In this document: piece by piece, positions 35,301 through 47,100 of the stretch
Numbering within the stretch: the stretch's first letter is position 1
Layout: each line of letters starts with the position of its first letter
Assembly: GCA_003049465.1 (NCBI GenBank)
Contig: PYSS01000003.1
Coordinates: 496,001 to 560,000 of the forward strand
Reading direction: 5' to 3'
Length of the DNA stretch: 64,000 bases
Origin: Magnaporthiopsis rhizophila
Taxonomy: Eukaryota > Ascomycota > Sordariomycetes > Magnaporthales > Magnaporthaceae
The notes under the pieces: generated by a model
The model's input: only the letters and a program-made list of their open reading frames with translations
The model's database searches: none
What the model was told of the DNA's origin: nothing
Program-made: the position numbers and the translations under genes

Positions 35301-37954
35301 TAGGAGATCGACCCTGACAGAGGGCCTGGTCCCGTTGAGCCTGGGACGAGCCTGTGGCACTATGGCAGTCCCCGGAAGTCGATTTGTTGTTGCGCCACGA
35401 GGGCCAATTGGAGAAATGTTGAGGAAGTGTCCCTGAGCCGGCGAAATGCCTGTGCCCCTGGAGCTGAGAGCTCGTCGGACGCTGCTCAGCAATTTCCTCA
35501 TTCCTTGGCTGGACATGGCCGATGCCGACACCTTCTCACTCTGGGTCTCGAGCGGGTGCGTGTTGAACATGGTAGTCTGCCTCGGCGCTCCTGCGGAGTT
35601 GGGGGCAGGTATTTCGACAAAAGCCTGTGTTGGGGGAAACATGGCCCCGCGGACAAGACTGCCTGCATAAGGAAGAGACATTAGAAGCTCCGTGTCCTTG
35701 TAAAGCACCTGCTTATCACTCGCTGGCGCCGTGGCAGGCGCGTGGTCCCTGAGCGAGTCCGTCAGGCTACCATTGCGCTTATGCTGGGACTGTTGAGGGC
35801 GGACGCGCTTGCCGGTCAGGGCTCGCGGCGTGACCGCAACGGGGTCACCGTGAGCGGTGGACAATGAAGCCGGATCGACGGGATGTGCCGTGGGAGGGAT
35901 TTCGTTGGGAGGTTGCGGGAAGAGCATGTTCTTTGTGGGGAACGAGCACGAGATGACATCGATGCTGCTGACACTAAGGGGCGTTCTCCTGAGGTGCCCT
36001 TGTTGCACCGCTGATGTTGTGGACTTTTCTTCCCGGAGGGCGTAGGTGTCGACGTAGCCAGCCCTTGAGACCTCCATTGCGAAGCTGCTTCGCGCAGCCT
36101 CCGGAACCCCGTCCTCTGGCAAGTCGAATATGGCGTCCAGTTGCGGCGGCTCGTCGTCCTGTTCCCAGAACCCCGGGTCGAGGCTCGCCCGGCGATGCCC
36201 AGCTATCCCGCCAGGCCCAATCGGCGCCTCGGGCCCCAGAGCCGAGTCAAACTCTGGGCCATCCCAGTATTGAGAGCAAATTCGCCTCCAGCACTTCTTC
36301 AGCTCGCCCAAGATTTTAACTTGGACCTTGCCCGCGCCATCATCTTGCGAGAGCTCGTCGACAAGGTCGTTGAGAAGGTTACAGAAGACGATGCGGAGGT
36401 GATAATCGATGACGAAATCATCAACAAAATAGTTTAGTATCCAGTGGCGCAAAGCCACAAACGTGCGGACGCGAACCACCATTCCAGCCTCGTCCGTTCT
36501 CCGAAGTGACCACCGGAGCCTGGCGATGAGCATCTTCAAGAGGTCGTCGCATTCGAGAAAGGCGCGGAACGTGAGGAAGAAGTCCGAGAGCAGTTCGTAG
36601 TCCAGGAAGCTCGGGGACGTAATCTCGGCGACCAGGCGGGGCGGAGTTGCGGCAGTGACTGCACCAGTAGACGCAGAATATCGAACAATCGAGCGGTCGT
36701 CACATGCAGGCTTGAAGGTCAGGTCGTCAAACATGGCTGGCTCGATTACTAGATGCGTGGACATGTAGGTGGAGCGGATGGGCGCAAATTTTAATGGCGA
36801 GAAGAGGATTGGTGAGGGCTCGACGTCCACTTCCGGCAGTCGTATTCGGGGTATGTTGATAGGGTTCGGCTTCTTTGGTTTGATAAGATCATTCTGAGGG
36901 GGTTCGGCTCGCGGTGAGGCGGTGGTAGAGCGTATGTCTTCGGTGGGCGCGCCGGCCGAAGACCCTCGAATCATTGGCGTTCCTAAAGGGGTAAACCGAG
37001 GGCTGCCTATCTTCCACGAAGGTATCGCTATGTCCAGAAAGGGCCCGTCGTCCTGTTCCACCTCCCCGTCCCTAGGCCTTTGATCATCGCCAGGCTGTGT
37101 TATGACGACTTTGAACACGCCAGTATCGGTCTCGCGAGCCATGGTCGATTCAGGAACGGTCGAGTCGGAAAGCGCGCGCCGATGTCTTGAGCTAAGTCTC
37201 CCCTCGTATGCTAGCCTTCTGGATGCCGAGTCCGACGTCGGGGTTTGGGGCACGGCCAATTGGCTGGCCTGCATAAGCGACCTGTCCGGATCGGCCGCAT
37301 CGGTCTCCCTCTTCGTCGCAGTCGTCGGCGTAGATTCGAGCGTCGCCGTCGCGGGGGGCGTCATGGGGAAGACAAAGTTCGGCTGGGGATAACGCTGGTG
37401 TGCAGGCCGTATTGTTGGCCTAGGCCGGGTAGCAAATGTCAATAATCATGTGCCCTATGAACACGACGGTCTCGTTGAAGAGCGTAGACAAATACGCCCG
37501 CACCTGGTCACCGCCGGCCCAAAACCTACCTCAGATATATCCGCCCATTGTTGCCAACATTCGCCACAGTAAACTTGCGGCCTGTCCTGCTCGCGGAGCC
37601 TCCATCAGGAGTGATATCCACTCTGTCGTTCTCGGCGTCTTTCTTGCATCTGGACTCGGCCCTGGCATCTTCATGGCCCTTCCGCTCCGTCACGGGTAAT
37701 AGGGGAGGTCTTGCGTTGCTCTTTAATCGGCGTAGGCTCCCTCCTGCGGGTCGATCTTCCCTCCCACCCCTGGAGGGGATCCTCCTCAGATTGTTGGTTC
37801 TCGAATCTGGTGCAGCGGCAGTGGCAGCGGCCAGTCTCGGCGGAAACATGGGGCTCCCGAGAGACGACGAGGACGAGTCGCTGCGATAGCGCCGAGTATC
37901 AGATTGCTCGGTCGCGGCAGACCGGGTCCTTGTGAGTTCGACGGCGGCCTCCAT
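32322..37954 (-). CDS. LTE1: LTE1-like Ras guanine-nucleotide exchange factor
   Basis: RasGEF-family protein of the mitotic-exit regulator Lte1 group, 1840 aa, complement(32322-37419, 37530-37954). The 110-bp intron (GTAGGT...CCTAG) joins FTVANVGNNGRIYLR to PTIRPAHQRYPQPNFVFP, a continuous conserved N-terminus; without it the long exon has no upstream ATG. Seen: a RasGEF_N module at about 400-540 (YELLSDFFLTFRAFLECDDLL ... ALRHWILNYFVDDF), a central disordered region of about 1000 residues rich in SP/TP and acidic stretches, and a C-terminal CDC25-type catalytic domain at about 1585-1830 (AQQFTLIEKDALNEIDWKEL, FNIMVKWCVSEIVL, RRFRNFATMSQITIAL, PFVGIYTHDLLF). RasGEF_N at the N-terminus and catalytic domain at the extreme C-terminus match Lte1 rather than Cdc25, which has an SH3 domain. 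Exchange activity is not proven for Lte1 itself. Confidence 0.88.
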
Positions 37955-39802
37955 GGCGCGCAGAGGGTGGGCAGTCACCACAAGAGCCCCCGGGGAGATG
38001 TGCCTTGGTTTATTGCATGGGCACGCGTTCGACGGCCGACGTTCGTGGCCGGACAGCTGGTGGACGGGAAAAGCAGGCTGCGGCAGAAAGGACGAAGCCA
38101 GAAGCAGCTTCTATCGGTTCCAGGGCCTCTGGACGGCGCGGGCAGGAGGGATCCGGCGTGCTATCCCTCGGGCGGTTCTTGGGGGGTTTGAGGAACAAGC
38201 GGGCTTCCTTCGGAGAAGATGTGGCGGGCACGGTGCCACAGTCGGGTGGGGAGAGGGCAGGCGCGGCTTGGTTTTTCTTTTTTCTTTTTTTTTTTTCTTC
38301 TTCTTCCTCTCTCTGCCTAAGTCGAGCGTGGGTGTTTGCTCCGTGCTCCTTCCTGCCCTGGACGACCAAGCTTGGGAGCGCGCGCGCGGACGAGGCCGAG
38401 GGGGAGGCCCAATCGCAAGTGCTGGCCCGAGTCACGTAAGCGTTCCCAGTCGAGATCGGCGGCAGTTTAGGAGAAGCACAACCTAAACGGCGCCGGTGCA
38501 GAAGGCGGGCGGGGAGGCAGGTGCGAAGTGCTACGTGGTTGGCACAGTCGCCAAATCGCGGACTCCAACCCCAGACTCGAAGGATGGATCCCAGGGCGCG
38601 CCCAAGCCATGGACGTTCCCAAAGCTGAGTGCTTGGAAACAAAATAAAAAAGAAAACAAAAAAGGGGCGAGCGAATCGCGGCAGAGAGAGCGTATGACTA
38701 AAACAAAAGGAACGTGGGTCGCGAAGCAGTTGTCGCAAGGAGGAAAAGGAGCGAAGATTCACAAAAATGCCAAGGCAATCGGCAGCATGGAGACTCGAAC
38801 GAACCCACCAGCCGGTTGCTTGCCTCGTCGGCGCGCGGGGAGGTTGCAGTCGATGTCAGGCTGAGTCCGAGTGGACTGGGTGAATCAACGAAGGCGACTG
38901 GCTGCAGCAGAGTGGGAGCGAGATTGATGGGTTGACTGGGGGGGCACCAGTGACTGGGGACCGCCGTTGGCTGGGGGTCCCACTGAGATCGCTGCTGCGG
39001 CGTCCGGACCTTTGACAATGCAGATGCTGGCGGGCTGCGTGTGACCAGGATCAATCCTCGATGGTCTGTGGACGGCGGAACGACGCTCCGTTGACGACGT
39101 GGGTGGTTGGCTTGGGCTATTGCAGGTGGAGGTTCCGTACCGATTAGCCCTGTGCTCAACACTGGAGCAAGGTGCCTCCTACTATTTGATCATTGTGAGG
39201 CTGCCTTGTGTGACTGCGGCAGAGGGGCAACACCACAGGGAGGGGGCACAGCCAATCAGCCAACCAGAAGCTGGAACCTTGACCAGGCCCACCGAGAAGA
39301 GAGGGGAGCCCTGAAAAGCAGGTGTCTTCTTATTGCATTGTTATTTATTTAATTTTTTTTTTTTTTTTTTCCTTCGTCCCTATATTCTCGCCCTAATATG
39401 GTGCGTGCCGATGCCACCAGCAAACCCCATACGTCCTTGATCGACAATCACTCGGCCAGGCTGCCTTGCCTTGCACATTCATCCAGGGGAGGTAACCGTC
39501 GTGGTGGTTGTGGGAAGAGCTGTGCATCCATGCAATCTTGTCTGGTGGTTCTCCGTCTTCAGCCGTCCAAGCCACCAATGACATCCATGAACAGTGAATT
39601 TAAGTCACCGTGCAGCCGGATAATGATGCCCGATCCGGTGTAGGTCGCCCCGTTGGTGCATGGTGATCGACACACAACCTAGTCCTCTGCGCATTGTTAT
39701 TTGCAGACGGAGCACACTGCATCAGCCCTGGCTCACGGGCTGGGCCGGCAGGCTGATGATGATCGTGTTGATGACGACAAATGATCACAGATAAAATCTG
39801 AT

Positions 39803-39824
39803 TGCTGCAGCTGCAGCTGCAGCA
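39803..39824. repeat. 22-bp perfect palindrome of CTGCAG units
   Basis: Three overlapping CTGCAG (PstI) units flanked by TG and CA, identical to its own reverse complement. No loop. Purpose unknown; a binding site for a dimeric factor or a chance repeat. Confidence 0.9.
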
Positions 39825-39885
39825 GTAATAGTCGCACAAATAATAAGACATTGAGGCGGGTGTGGCGTAGGCAGACTTCGCACAT

Positions 39886-39918
39886 CGCAGCATCTTAGCA
39901 GCATCTCAGCAGCATCAC
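39886..39918 (+). repeat. Three tandem 11-bp repeats
   Basis: GCAGCATCTTA, GCAGCATCTCA, GCAGCATCACG in direct tandem, 60 bp after the CTGCAG palindrome. Confidence 0.85.
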
Positions 39919-42800
39919 GCGTCAGCCACGTCGTGAACGCACGGGTTCGGCTGCAGAGCCCAGGCCTCCCAAAGATGCACAGACCGTCAAGAAGTATCAA
40001 AGCTAAACTTCTCCAGCAGGCCTCCTGGTCCTGCACGATACAAGATCATGAAAAGAAGAAACCGGAAAGTAGGCCAATAGAATAAGCGCAGGTATGGGGG
40101 GGCTCGCTTAGCGTTTTCAGAACTGCAGATTTCTGTTTGGGCGATGTGTTTGGTGGTGCCATGATTGGTCTAGAGGGAGACGTGGGGGCATTCTTCACGA
40201 CAAGGTCACTGCCGGATGATCAACAGAAGGCAAACCAGAGATAAACGGAGGGGCGAGGGGACAAAGCAGACCCGGTCGGTCTACCACGAGGTCGGTCCAC
40301 CTCCAGGCCCGGACCACATATGATCTCCTCCCACTTGGAAGTCGCAAAGCTTAAATGGGCATGTCACGTAGCATTGAGGAGTGAGTATTCTGTTTCGTCA
40401 ATGTCGCGTTATGTCGCGCGTTGTCAAGAAAAAAAGAAACTTGACTGAGTGGAGGATCTGGGCAGACTGTGACATTATCCGATGTTTGTTTCACCGATAC
40501 AGATACACCTGCATGCGCAAAACATCATTAAAAATGATTGCGGTCCTGTTATTGCTGACGAGCACAGCCCCCTGCACGCTAGGTAGACAAGAGGGCTGAA
40601 CGGCAAAGCAACGCACATCCCAGGATTCTCTCTCCCGGCCTCACCATTGCCATGGGATCCATCCTAATTTCCTAGCGGGCGTTGGCAGGGCACAAATCGC
40701 ATGAAGTGCGTGCGCGCTCTTATCGGGGAACACTTGGCCAGCGCTCCAATCAGCAACCCGTCACTCCACGAGCCGTCAATGCTGTTATGAACGGAAGGAG
40801 CGGCAAGGCTAGACAGGCTAGAGACGGGATGCAACCAGGAAGGGACGACAAGCTTCGCATATCATCCTATACCACTTGGCAATTCATATTCAGCGGGATG
40901 GGTAACCTCGGGAGACGTGCACAAACTCCTTCTTCCTTGGTGCGGATTAAAACGACAGGGCGGATTACGCTTGATTATGCCGGATTATTTCTAACCATAA
41001 GAGGGCATTTAAGATTGGCCCGCGACCAACAAGCCCCCGACTCTCCCCTTCATTTCCATGCAATTTTTTTTTTTTTTCCTGTGGCCCGCCAGCAGTCCAC
41101 ACCAGCATGTTTCCGCACATAGAGACGGAAAAAACGGCAGTGGTTGTGGGTTTTTTTCTGGGGTTGTCGTGCGAGCCAAGCGAGGTCACAAGTTCCCCAT
41201 GGGCTTGGTTCCCAATAGCATGGACCCCGAAACGGCCAACTCAACGCCAGCTGGGCAGGGCAGGAAAAAAGATTCACTAATCCCATTGCGCACGTGGAGG
41301 GTTTCACCGTCGTTTTTGGGGGCGGACAACTTTGTTAGTTCCACATACCGACCTAAAATCCCGAAGCCGGGCCGGATCCGGAGCGAAGGCCAGAGCCAGA
41401 CACCAACTAACTAACAGCCGACAGGCCCGAGTTCTTGCAGGCAAATACGTGCCTACCAAGAGGCCTCGGACGTCCACCAAAGAGGCAACCGCTCCTTTGG
41501 GTCTCCACGTCGCGGACAAAACCTACCTACCCTAGTCTCGGACTCGTCACCAAGGGAGGCTCCGTCCACGCTGTTCCCGCTAGAAGCGACCATCATCCGA
41601 GCTTGTGAACCCAACGCTGCGCTGCCTCTTGGCCATGCTAGGCATAGGCGCGTTGTTTATCTGCCGAGGTTTGCAGGTACATCAGCAATAACAACGTCGT
41701 CTATGCAGAACCATTTCCCTATTTCGCCTCAAGGTAGCTTCGTCCCGAAATCCTCGGTGCTCGGTTCGGTGCAACGGCGGGATCCGTCGTCCGTCCACGC
41801 AACATCATCAACACCGCCCTAGATCCACCCACCGGTCCTGGTCCATTTAGGGGAATCTCTTCGCCGACCTCCTCGGCTTCCTGTGGCACTATCCATTTTG
41901 CACTTGGGGTACGGGTGATGCAGCTACCCGCCTCCCACCCACCCACCGCCATGGGTTGGGCAGCATTGAGGGAGCAATCAGGTTGACAGAGGCGGTGTGA
42001 TTCGAACTGCAGGCTTGTCCCGATCCTGAGGTTCAATGGCTTTATCCCCCACTCCACTTGTGTGTGCATGAAGGAGAGGGGGTGTCTTTGGGTTAGCGCC
42101 CATATTCCACGCGCATCTCTTCACTCTTCCCCTCACCGAATGCGACCTACCTGCAGAAGACGGTCCCGTTGTCCCATGTCGCTTCTTTGCCTCTTTATTT
42201 TCGTTCTCTCATGCTCCATTCTCCGGTCGCTGACCGCACAGGCCGCTTCGGGGGATATTTTTTCTTCTTTTGGTTCTTTTACATTACCACCGGCCCACGG
42301 TATAAGGTATCTGGATGTCGATCCACGTCCACACTCACCAGAGGCAAACAAGCAATGGCGATAGTGCGGGGCTTGGTCCAGACCATCCTCTGTGGGACTG
42401 CTGCATGCATGCGAATGACTGAGTAGGGAGCCTTCCGACGGGAAAAACTGGAGGATGGGCATAAAAAAGGCGCAGGGAGAGTTGTATCTAAGATATGCAT
42501 ACCGTAAGGTGTTATATGGGCGGAGCCATGCACGGCAATTGGGGTCATCACAAAGCGTTTTGATCAAGAGAGGCGGGTGTTGTGGTCCACTCACTCTGAC
42601 TGCTCTCACAAGAAAGACGGCGGAACTACCAATGAACACCTGAATTAACCTGCACACGCCTTATGACGTTATGGCTCAACTCATGGGACGAAGTGAAGGG
42701 AGTCCGGGCAAGAAATGAAGAATTCAGGCGGATATGCCTTTGTTACTGTGATAGGTGACGATATGCGTCAAAGGCATACGTGTTTGCGCGTTCCCTCAAG

Positions 42801-42814
42801 TAACCCTAACCCTG
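42801..42814 (+). promoter_or_regulatory. Telobox-like element upstream of HUB1
   Basis: TAACCCTAACCCTG, two telomere-type CCCTAA units, 145 bp before the HUB1 ATG. In several fungi TTAGGG/CCCTAA boxes in promoters bind Tbf1-like factors at translation and RNA-processing genes. The site is seen; its use here is inferred. Confidence 0.45.
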
Positions 42815-42958
42815 CGTAAACCTCGGGACCACATCTGACGTCGAGTCGGAGCCACCCAAAACGACAGGCAGCATATCCTTCCATTCCGTCAGTGACATCG
42901 CAAACGCCCATCACACACACAACAAAGCCGCCTGCGCGCCATCTAGCTGCGCTTCAAG

Positions 42959-43714
42959 ATGGCAGGCGAAACTCGGTCACGCTCGCCCAGCCGCGAGCGG
43001 CCGCGGCAGCAGCACCAGCCGGACAGGTCCTTCCGTAACCGTGACCGTGACTGTGACCGCGACCGTGACCGAGACGCGGATCGGCGGCGCGACGACAAAG
43101 ACGTTGACCGGCGACGCGAAGACCGAGACATGGACCGGCGGCGCGACGACCGGGACGACCGCCCTCGCGACCGCGACCATGATCGCGGCGACCGCCCGCG
43201 CAACAGCCGCCCGCCCCGCTCCGACGGCGGCGGCGGCGTCCGCTTCAAAGAGAAGCGCCGCGACGACGACGACGCGGACGATCGCGACCGTGACCGCCGC
43301 GGTCCCCACAACCGCGACAAGGACCGGCGCGACGATTACCGGGACCGCCGCGACAATAACAACAACAACAACAACAACAAGAAAAGGGAAGACGGCCCAC
43401 CAGCCAAGACAGCAGGCACCTCTTCAAGCTCAGCCGCTCCGCCCCGACGGCCTCCGGCCCCCAGCGGCGGCGGCGAGGAAATGATCGTGGTGCACGTCAA
43501 CGACCGGCTGGGCACCAAGGCGGCGATCCCGTGCTTCGCGTCGGACCGCGTGCGCGAGTTCAAGATCATGGTCGCCGCCCGCATCGGCCGCGAGCCGCAC
43601 GAGATCCTGCTCAAGCGGCAAGGGGAGAGGCCCTTCAAGGACCAGCTCACGCTCGAGGACTACGGCGTCAGCAACGGCGTTCAGATCGACCTCGAGGTCG
43701 ACACGGGCGATTGA
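42959..43714 (+). CDS. HUB1: Hub1/UBL5-type ubiquitin-like protein with Arg/Asp-rich N-terminal extension
   Basis: 251 aa, intronless. The last 77 residues are a Hub1 fold: MIVVHVNDRLGTKAAIPC, then FKIMVAARIGREPHEILLKR and FKDQLTLEDYGVSNGVQIDL, which align with yeast Hub1 and human UBL5 along their full length, including the NDRLG motif and the Asp equivalent to D22, which contacts HIND peptides of splicing factors. Hub1 binds Snu66 and Prp38 and tunes 5' splice-site use without being conjugated. Here the C-terminus reads DLEVDTGD instead of the usual YY end, consistent with no processing. The first about 170 residues are almost only Arg, Asp, Lys and Ser with RDRD repeats, then an Asn run and a Ser/Pro linker, as in spliceosomal proteins. 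An internal ATG at 43481 starts exactly at the UBL domain. Confidence 0.88.
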   Translation: MAGETRSRSPSRERPRQQHQPDRSFRNRDRDCDRDRDRDADRRRDDKDVDRRREDRDMDRRRDDRDDRPRDRDHDRGDRPRNSRPPRSDGGGGVRFKEKRRDDDDADDRDRDRRGPHNRDKDRRDDYRDRRDNNNNNNNNKKREDGPPAKTAGTSSSSAAPPRRPPAPSGGGEEMIVVHVNDRLGTKAAIPCFASDRVREFKIMVAARIGREPHEILLKRQGERPFKDQLTLEDYGVSNGVQIDLEVDTGD

Positions 43715-44111
43715 GTACCTTGCAGTGCACCCAGCAGTCATGTTTGTGGTGGATGGACAAAGAAGAGGCTGGCTACGCTACCTATTTGGACGTTTCCCCG
43801 GCAAAACGCTTCATGTGATGTTGTATACAGGCATGACATAAAGAATGCTCTGAGGACGCTTCTTGCTTAAAAAGGGAAATTCAATTAGAAGAGTGGAAAC
43901 AAGAAAAAACGCGTAAAAAGAAGAAACCCCCCCCCCCCCCCTTGTGTGTCTAATATTCAGGACCTTAGCAATGCCGTTCTATAGTTTGCCCGGCAGCCTG
44001 CCTATCACCGTCTCTTGACAGTTATACCCATACAAAAAGACAAGCCCGCACTGCCTGCCGTGTCCGAACCCATTAACCCACCGTGGCATCCATTAGGGAC
44101 ATTTTCCTCGC
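43715..44111. other. Intergenic between convergent HUB1 and bromodomain gene
   Basis: Two 3' ends. Contains a C15 run at 43927-43941 that is prone to sequencing error and could form an i-motif/G-tetrad structure. Confidence 0.7.
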
Positions 44112-47100
44112 TCAGCCTCGGGTGATACGTCGTCGCTTAGTCGTGCCGCTCGTGCCCGCCGTCCCACTCGCGGTACCATCGCCATCCGTAGCCGCAGTTC
44201 CCTCTCTGTCCTCGGCACCATCCAGAGAGGCGCCTCTGTTGGCGTCATCGTCTTCAGCAGCGGCGCTAACCAGGCCCGTAGACCCCGGAGGCGGAAGTGG
44301 CGCTCCACGTGATATTTCGGCCGCCCGCATATTACTAAGAAGCTTCTCAACCTCAACAAACATGGAGCGCGTGTCGTTGACGACGGCGTTCTCGTCCACC
44401 TTGTAGCCCAGAACATTGGACCCCGGCATACCGGCTGCTGCTGTGCTCGCGTCCGCCTCGTCTGCCGCCTCATCCTCATCATCGTCACGCAGAAAGCTAG
44501 GACCGAATCCACGTTGGGGGTCCGGGTTGTACATGATCGCGTTTGCAAACATATGCACCAGCTCTCGGTCTAGCTGTGCGCTGTTGATGATACCGCGGGG
44601 AGGGACGAGATCCTCGCTGATGGGGAGCCACACCGTGCTCGTGCCAGGGTCACCGTCTGGCAGGGCAGCAGCTGCCTGGGTCGCCGCTTTGTTGCCGTGA
44701 TTGATAGCGGCCCGGATAGACTTGAGGTCCATGGGACCAAGAACAATACTTTTGTAGCCAGGTGCATCCCGGTCTCTGATCTGGTGAGCGAACATGTTGG
44801 CGTGCCGGTGACTACCGATTTGATCAAGCGCCGAGGAGCTGATTCTAGGAAAGCCACGGGTCCAGAGAATGTGCGACGGAGGTTCTGACAGAGATATGGC
44901 TGGGGTCGGGGCCGGAGGAGCGGCGATAGTGGTCTCTGGGGGAGCCTCCGATATCGAAGCTGGCGTGGCATCCGTCCTGTCGGGGCCAGCTGACTCGCCT
45001 CGCTTCCGCTTCCCTCTTCGCGATGGCAATGTACTTGAAGGGGCTGGGTGGTGTTGGCTCGGGCCGCTCTCATCCGCCGTCGTGTCGCCTGTCTCTTCGC
45101 TAGGTCGCGGCGTCTCTTCCTCGTCCTTAACCTTGGCTGAGTCGGGCTCCTTCGCTGCTTCGTGAGGTTCATCCAAGGGACTCTGCTGTTGCTGGGCCTC
45201 CACCTCCTTGGACGGTGGCAAGTCTTGAGCGTCATGGAACTTGCTGCGGGGCTGCCGGGCTTGTCGGGCCTTGGGCAGTGATCCGGTCTCGAGTTTCTGC
45301 ACTTGCTGCTTCTTGCTGTGGGTTTTCGGCTGGGATTGCCGCGACGCTGCCGAGTTCGCAAGTCCCTCCAATGACACCTCGGGAGTCGCACCAGCCACAG
45401 CAAGAGTCGCCGGAGACCGAACGGGACTAAGGGGCTCGGCCCTGGGCGCCGCCATACCCGAAGCTTCCACGGCGTTGGGAGTCGAGGGAGTTGGGTTTGA
45501 CTTCCACTTCGTCGCGCTCCCATGCCTGGGGAAGTAGCCAACATCGCCGGCATTAGCGGGCGTCTGCGGGAGCAGGGGTGTCCATCTCTGTCCGGGAGCA
45601 GAAGGTTTTGGTGTAGAGACTTGCGGCTTGAGGTTGCCGGACGCTGCCGCCACAGGTGTGGTAATTGTGTCGTATGGCGAAGCATGTGGCTTCGGGGCTT
45701 CCGGCCGCGAGACTCCGAGGGATGGCGTGGATGGAGAATGCGCCGGTGGGCCGGGTGATGCAGTCTTCACGGGAGCAGGAACGGCAGGTACCAGATGTGT
45801 GTTTTGCGCCAGAGACACAGGTACGGGTGGTCGAACTGGTACCTGGGGTTGAATGCTCTGCTGTAATGGCGGTGGGTGAGGGCGCGTCTGTTGCTGGATT
45901 GCCGCCTGCTGCTGTGCATGGGGCTGAGGATTTGGGTAGACCTGCTGGTTGTTGGGAGTTGATTTTGGGGGCTGAGATTGGGTGTGATTGGAGATCCGAG
46001 GGGATTGATGTGAATGAGTAGGCTTCGGTGGCGGTGGATGCGTAGGCGCTGGCGTGAGCGTTGGTGACTTAGCAGCAGGAGGCCGATGAGCTGCCGGCGC
46101 AGCCTGTGCAGGGATGAGGGTCGGCGGCACGGAAGGCGCTGTGGCTTGCCCTGGCATGGGCTGAGCCGGCTGGGATTGCAGCGCGCGCTGCGGCTGCTGA
46201 GTCGAAGCCGCGACTGGGACCGGAGGTCTCTTGGAATCCACAGCAGGAGCATGAAGCTGGCCCTGGCTAGCGTGCTGGGGCGGCACAAGCACCGGTTTAT
46301 GCGAAAAGATAACGGGGTGAGATGGCTGTGGCGGAGGTTTCGGCGCCTGTTGAGGCTTGGCGTTGCGAGCCTGTAGCTGTGCAGGACTTTGATAAGGAGG
46401 GGGGACTTGCCCTTGTGGTGGGACTTGGTTCTGCGTCTTCACTTGCGCCTGTGTTTGCGCCTGCGTCTGCCCTTGAGGATGTGCCTGAACATAACCCTGA
46501 ACCGCCTGGACATGAGGCACCTGAGCCTGAGCCTGAGCTGTCTGAGACTTGGCGGCTTGTGCCTGGACTGCCTGTGCCTGGGCCTGTGCATGCATCGCAG
46601 CCGCCTGTGCTTGGGCATGCGCCTGTACTTGAGCATGCGTGTGCGGCGTCCATGTCTGCGGAACCATGTTGTGATGATGTCCCGGTCCGGGTGGTCCCAC
46701 CTGCGGTCGCTGAGACGGCGTTGAGGGCTGTGGAGGTTTGTAGGGTGGCTCCCATTTGAGTGGTGGTGTTCCTGCGGGTGGCGTGGGTGTCGCCTGTTGT
46801 GGCGGCGGCGGCGCCTTGGGTTTACCGACAGTCTCTGGGCGCTGCAACACCCCGAGCTGCGGGGGCGGTGGTTGGGGAGACTGCGTTGGTCGCGACGAAG
46901 AAACCACAACTCCCTGGGGATGCTGAAGGACAGGGGAGCTGACGGCGCCATTGGCCGGGCGCGCTGGCTCATGTCTGACATCCGAGGCTGCGGCTTGACC
47001 AAACTGGCTCGGCGGCGCAACGCCTGCTTTTGCGAGCAGAGGAGTCGAGGGCGCCGGATTGCTAGCTGCCGGCGAGTGCTGTGGAGCGACGACCGGGGCA

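Larger units (their letters stand above)
37955..42958. other. 5-kb region without a firm gene
   Basis: Upstream of LTE1 and HUB1. Contains an ACGCGT hexamer at 38023-38028 (69 bp before the LTE1 ATG), a CT-rich tract at 38271-38318, T18 at 39353-39370, a CTGCAG palindrome, an 11-bp triplicate and T14 at 41064-41077. Frames such as 38010-38762 (minus) and 42133-42657 (minus) begin with non-ATG codons and are low-complexity. A signal-peptide-like frame at 40513-40587 is described under findings. Confidence 0.5.

Noticed and set aside
38010..38762. 250-codon minus frame upstream of LTE1
   Set aside because: It opens with a non-ATG codon, contains a Lys/Glu run from a CT tract, and shows no family feature.
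42133..42657. 174-codon minus frame
   Set aside because: Begins at GTG, has no recognisable motif and lies in the HUB1 promoter region.
43041..43484. Thr/Ala-rich frame within HUB1
   Set aside because: Frame-shifted reading of the Arg/Asp repeat DNA (TVTAT repeats); no independent evidence.
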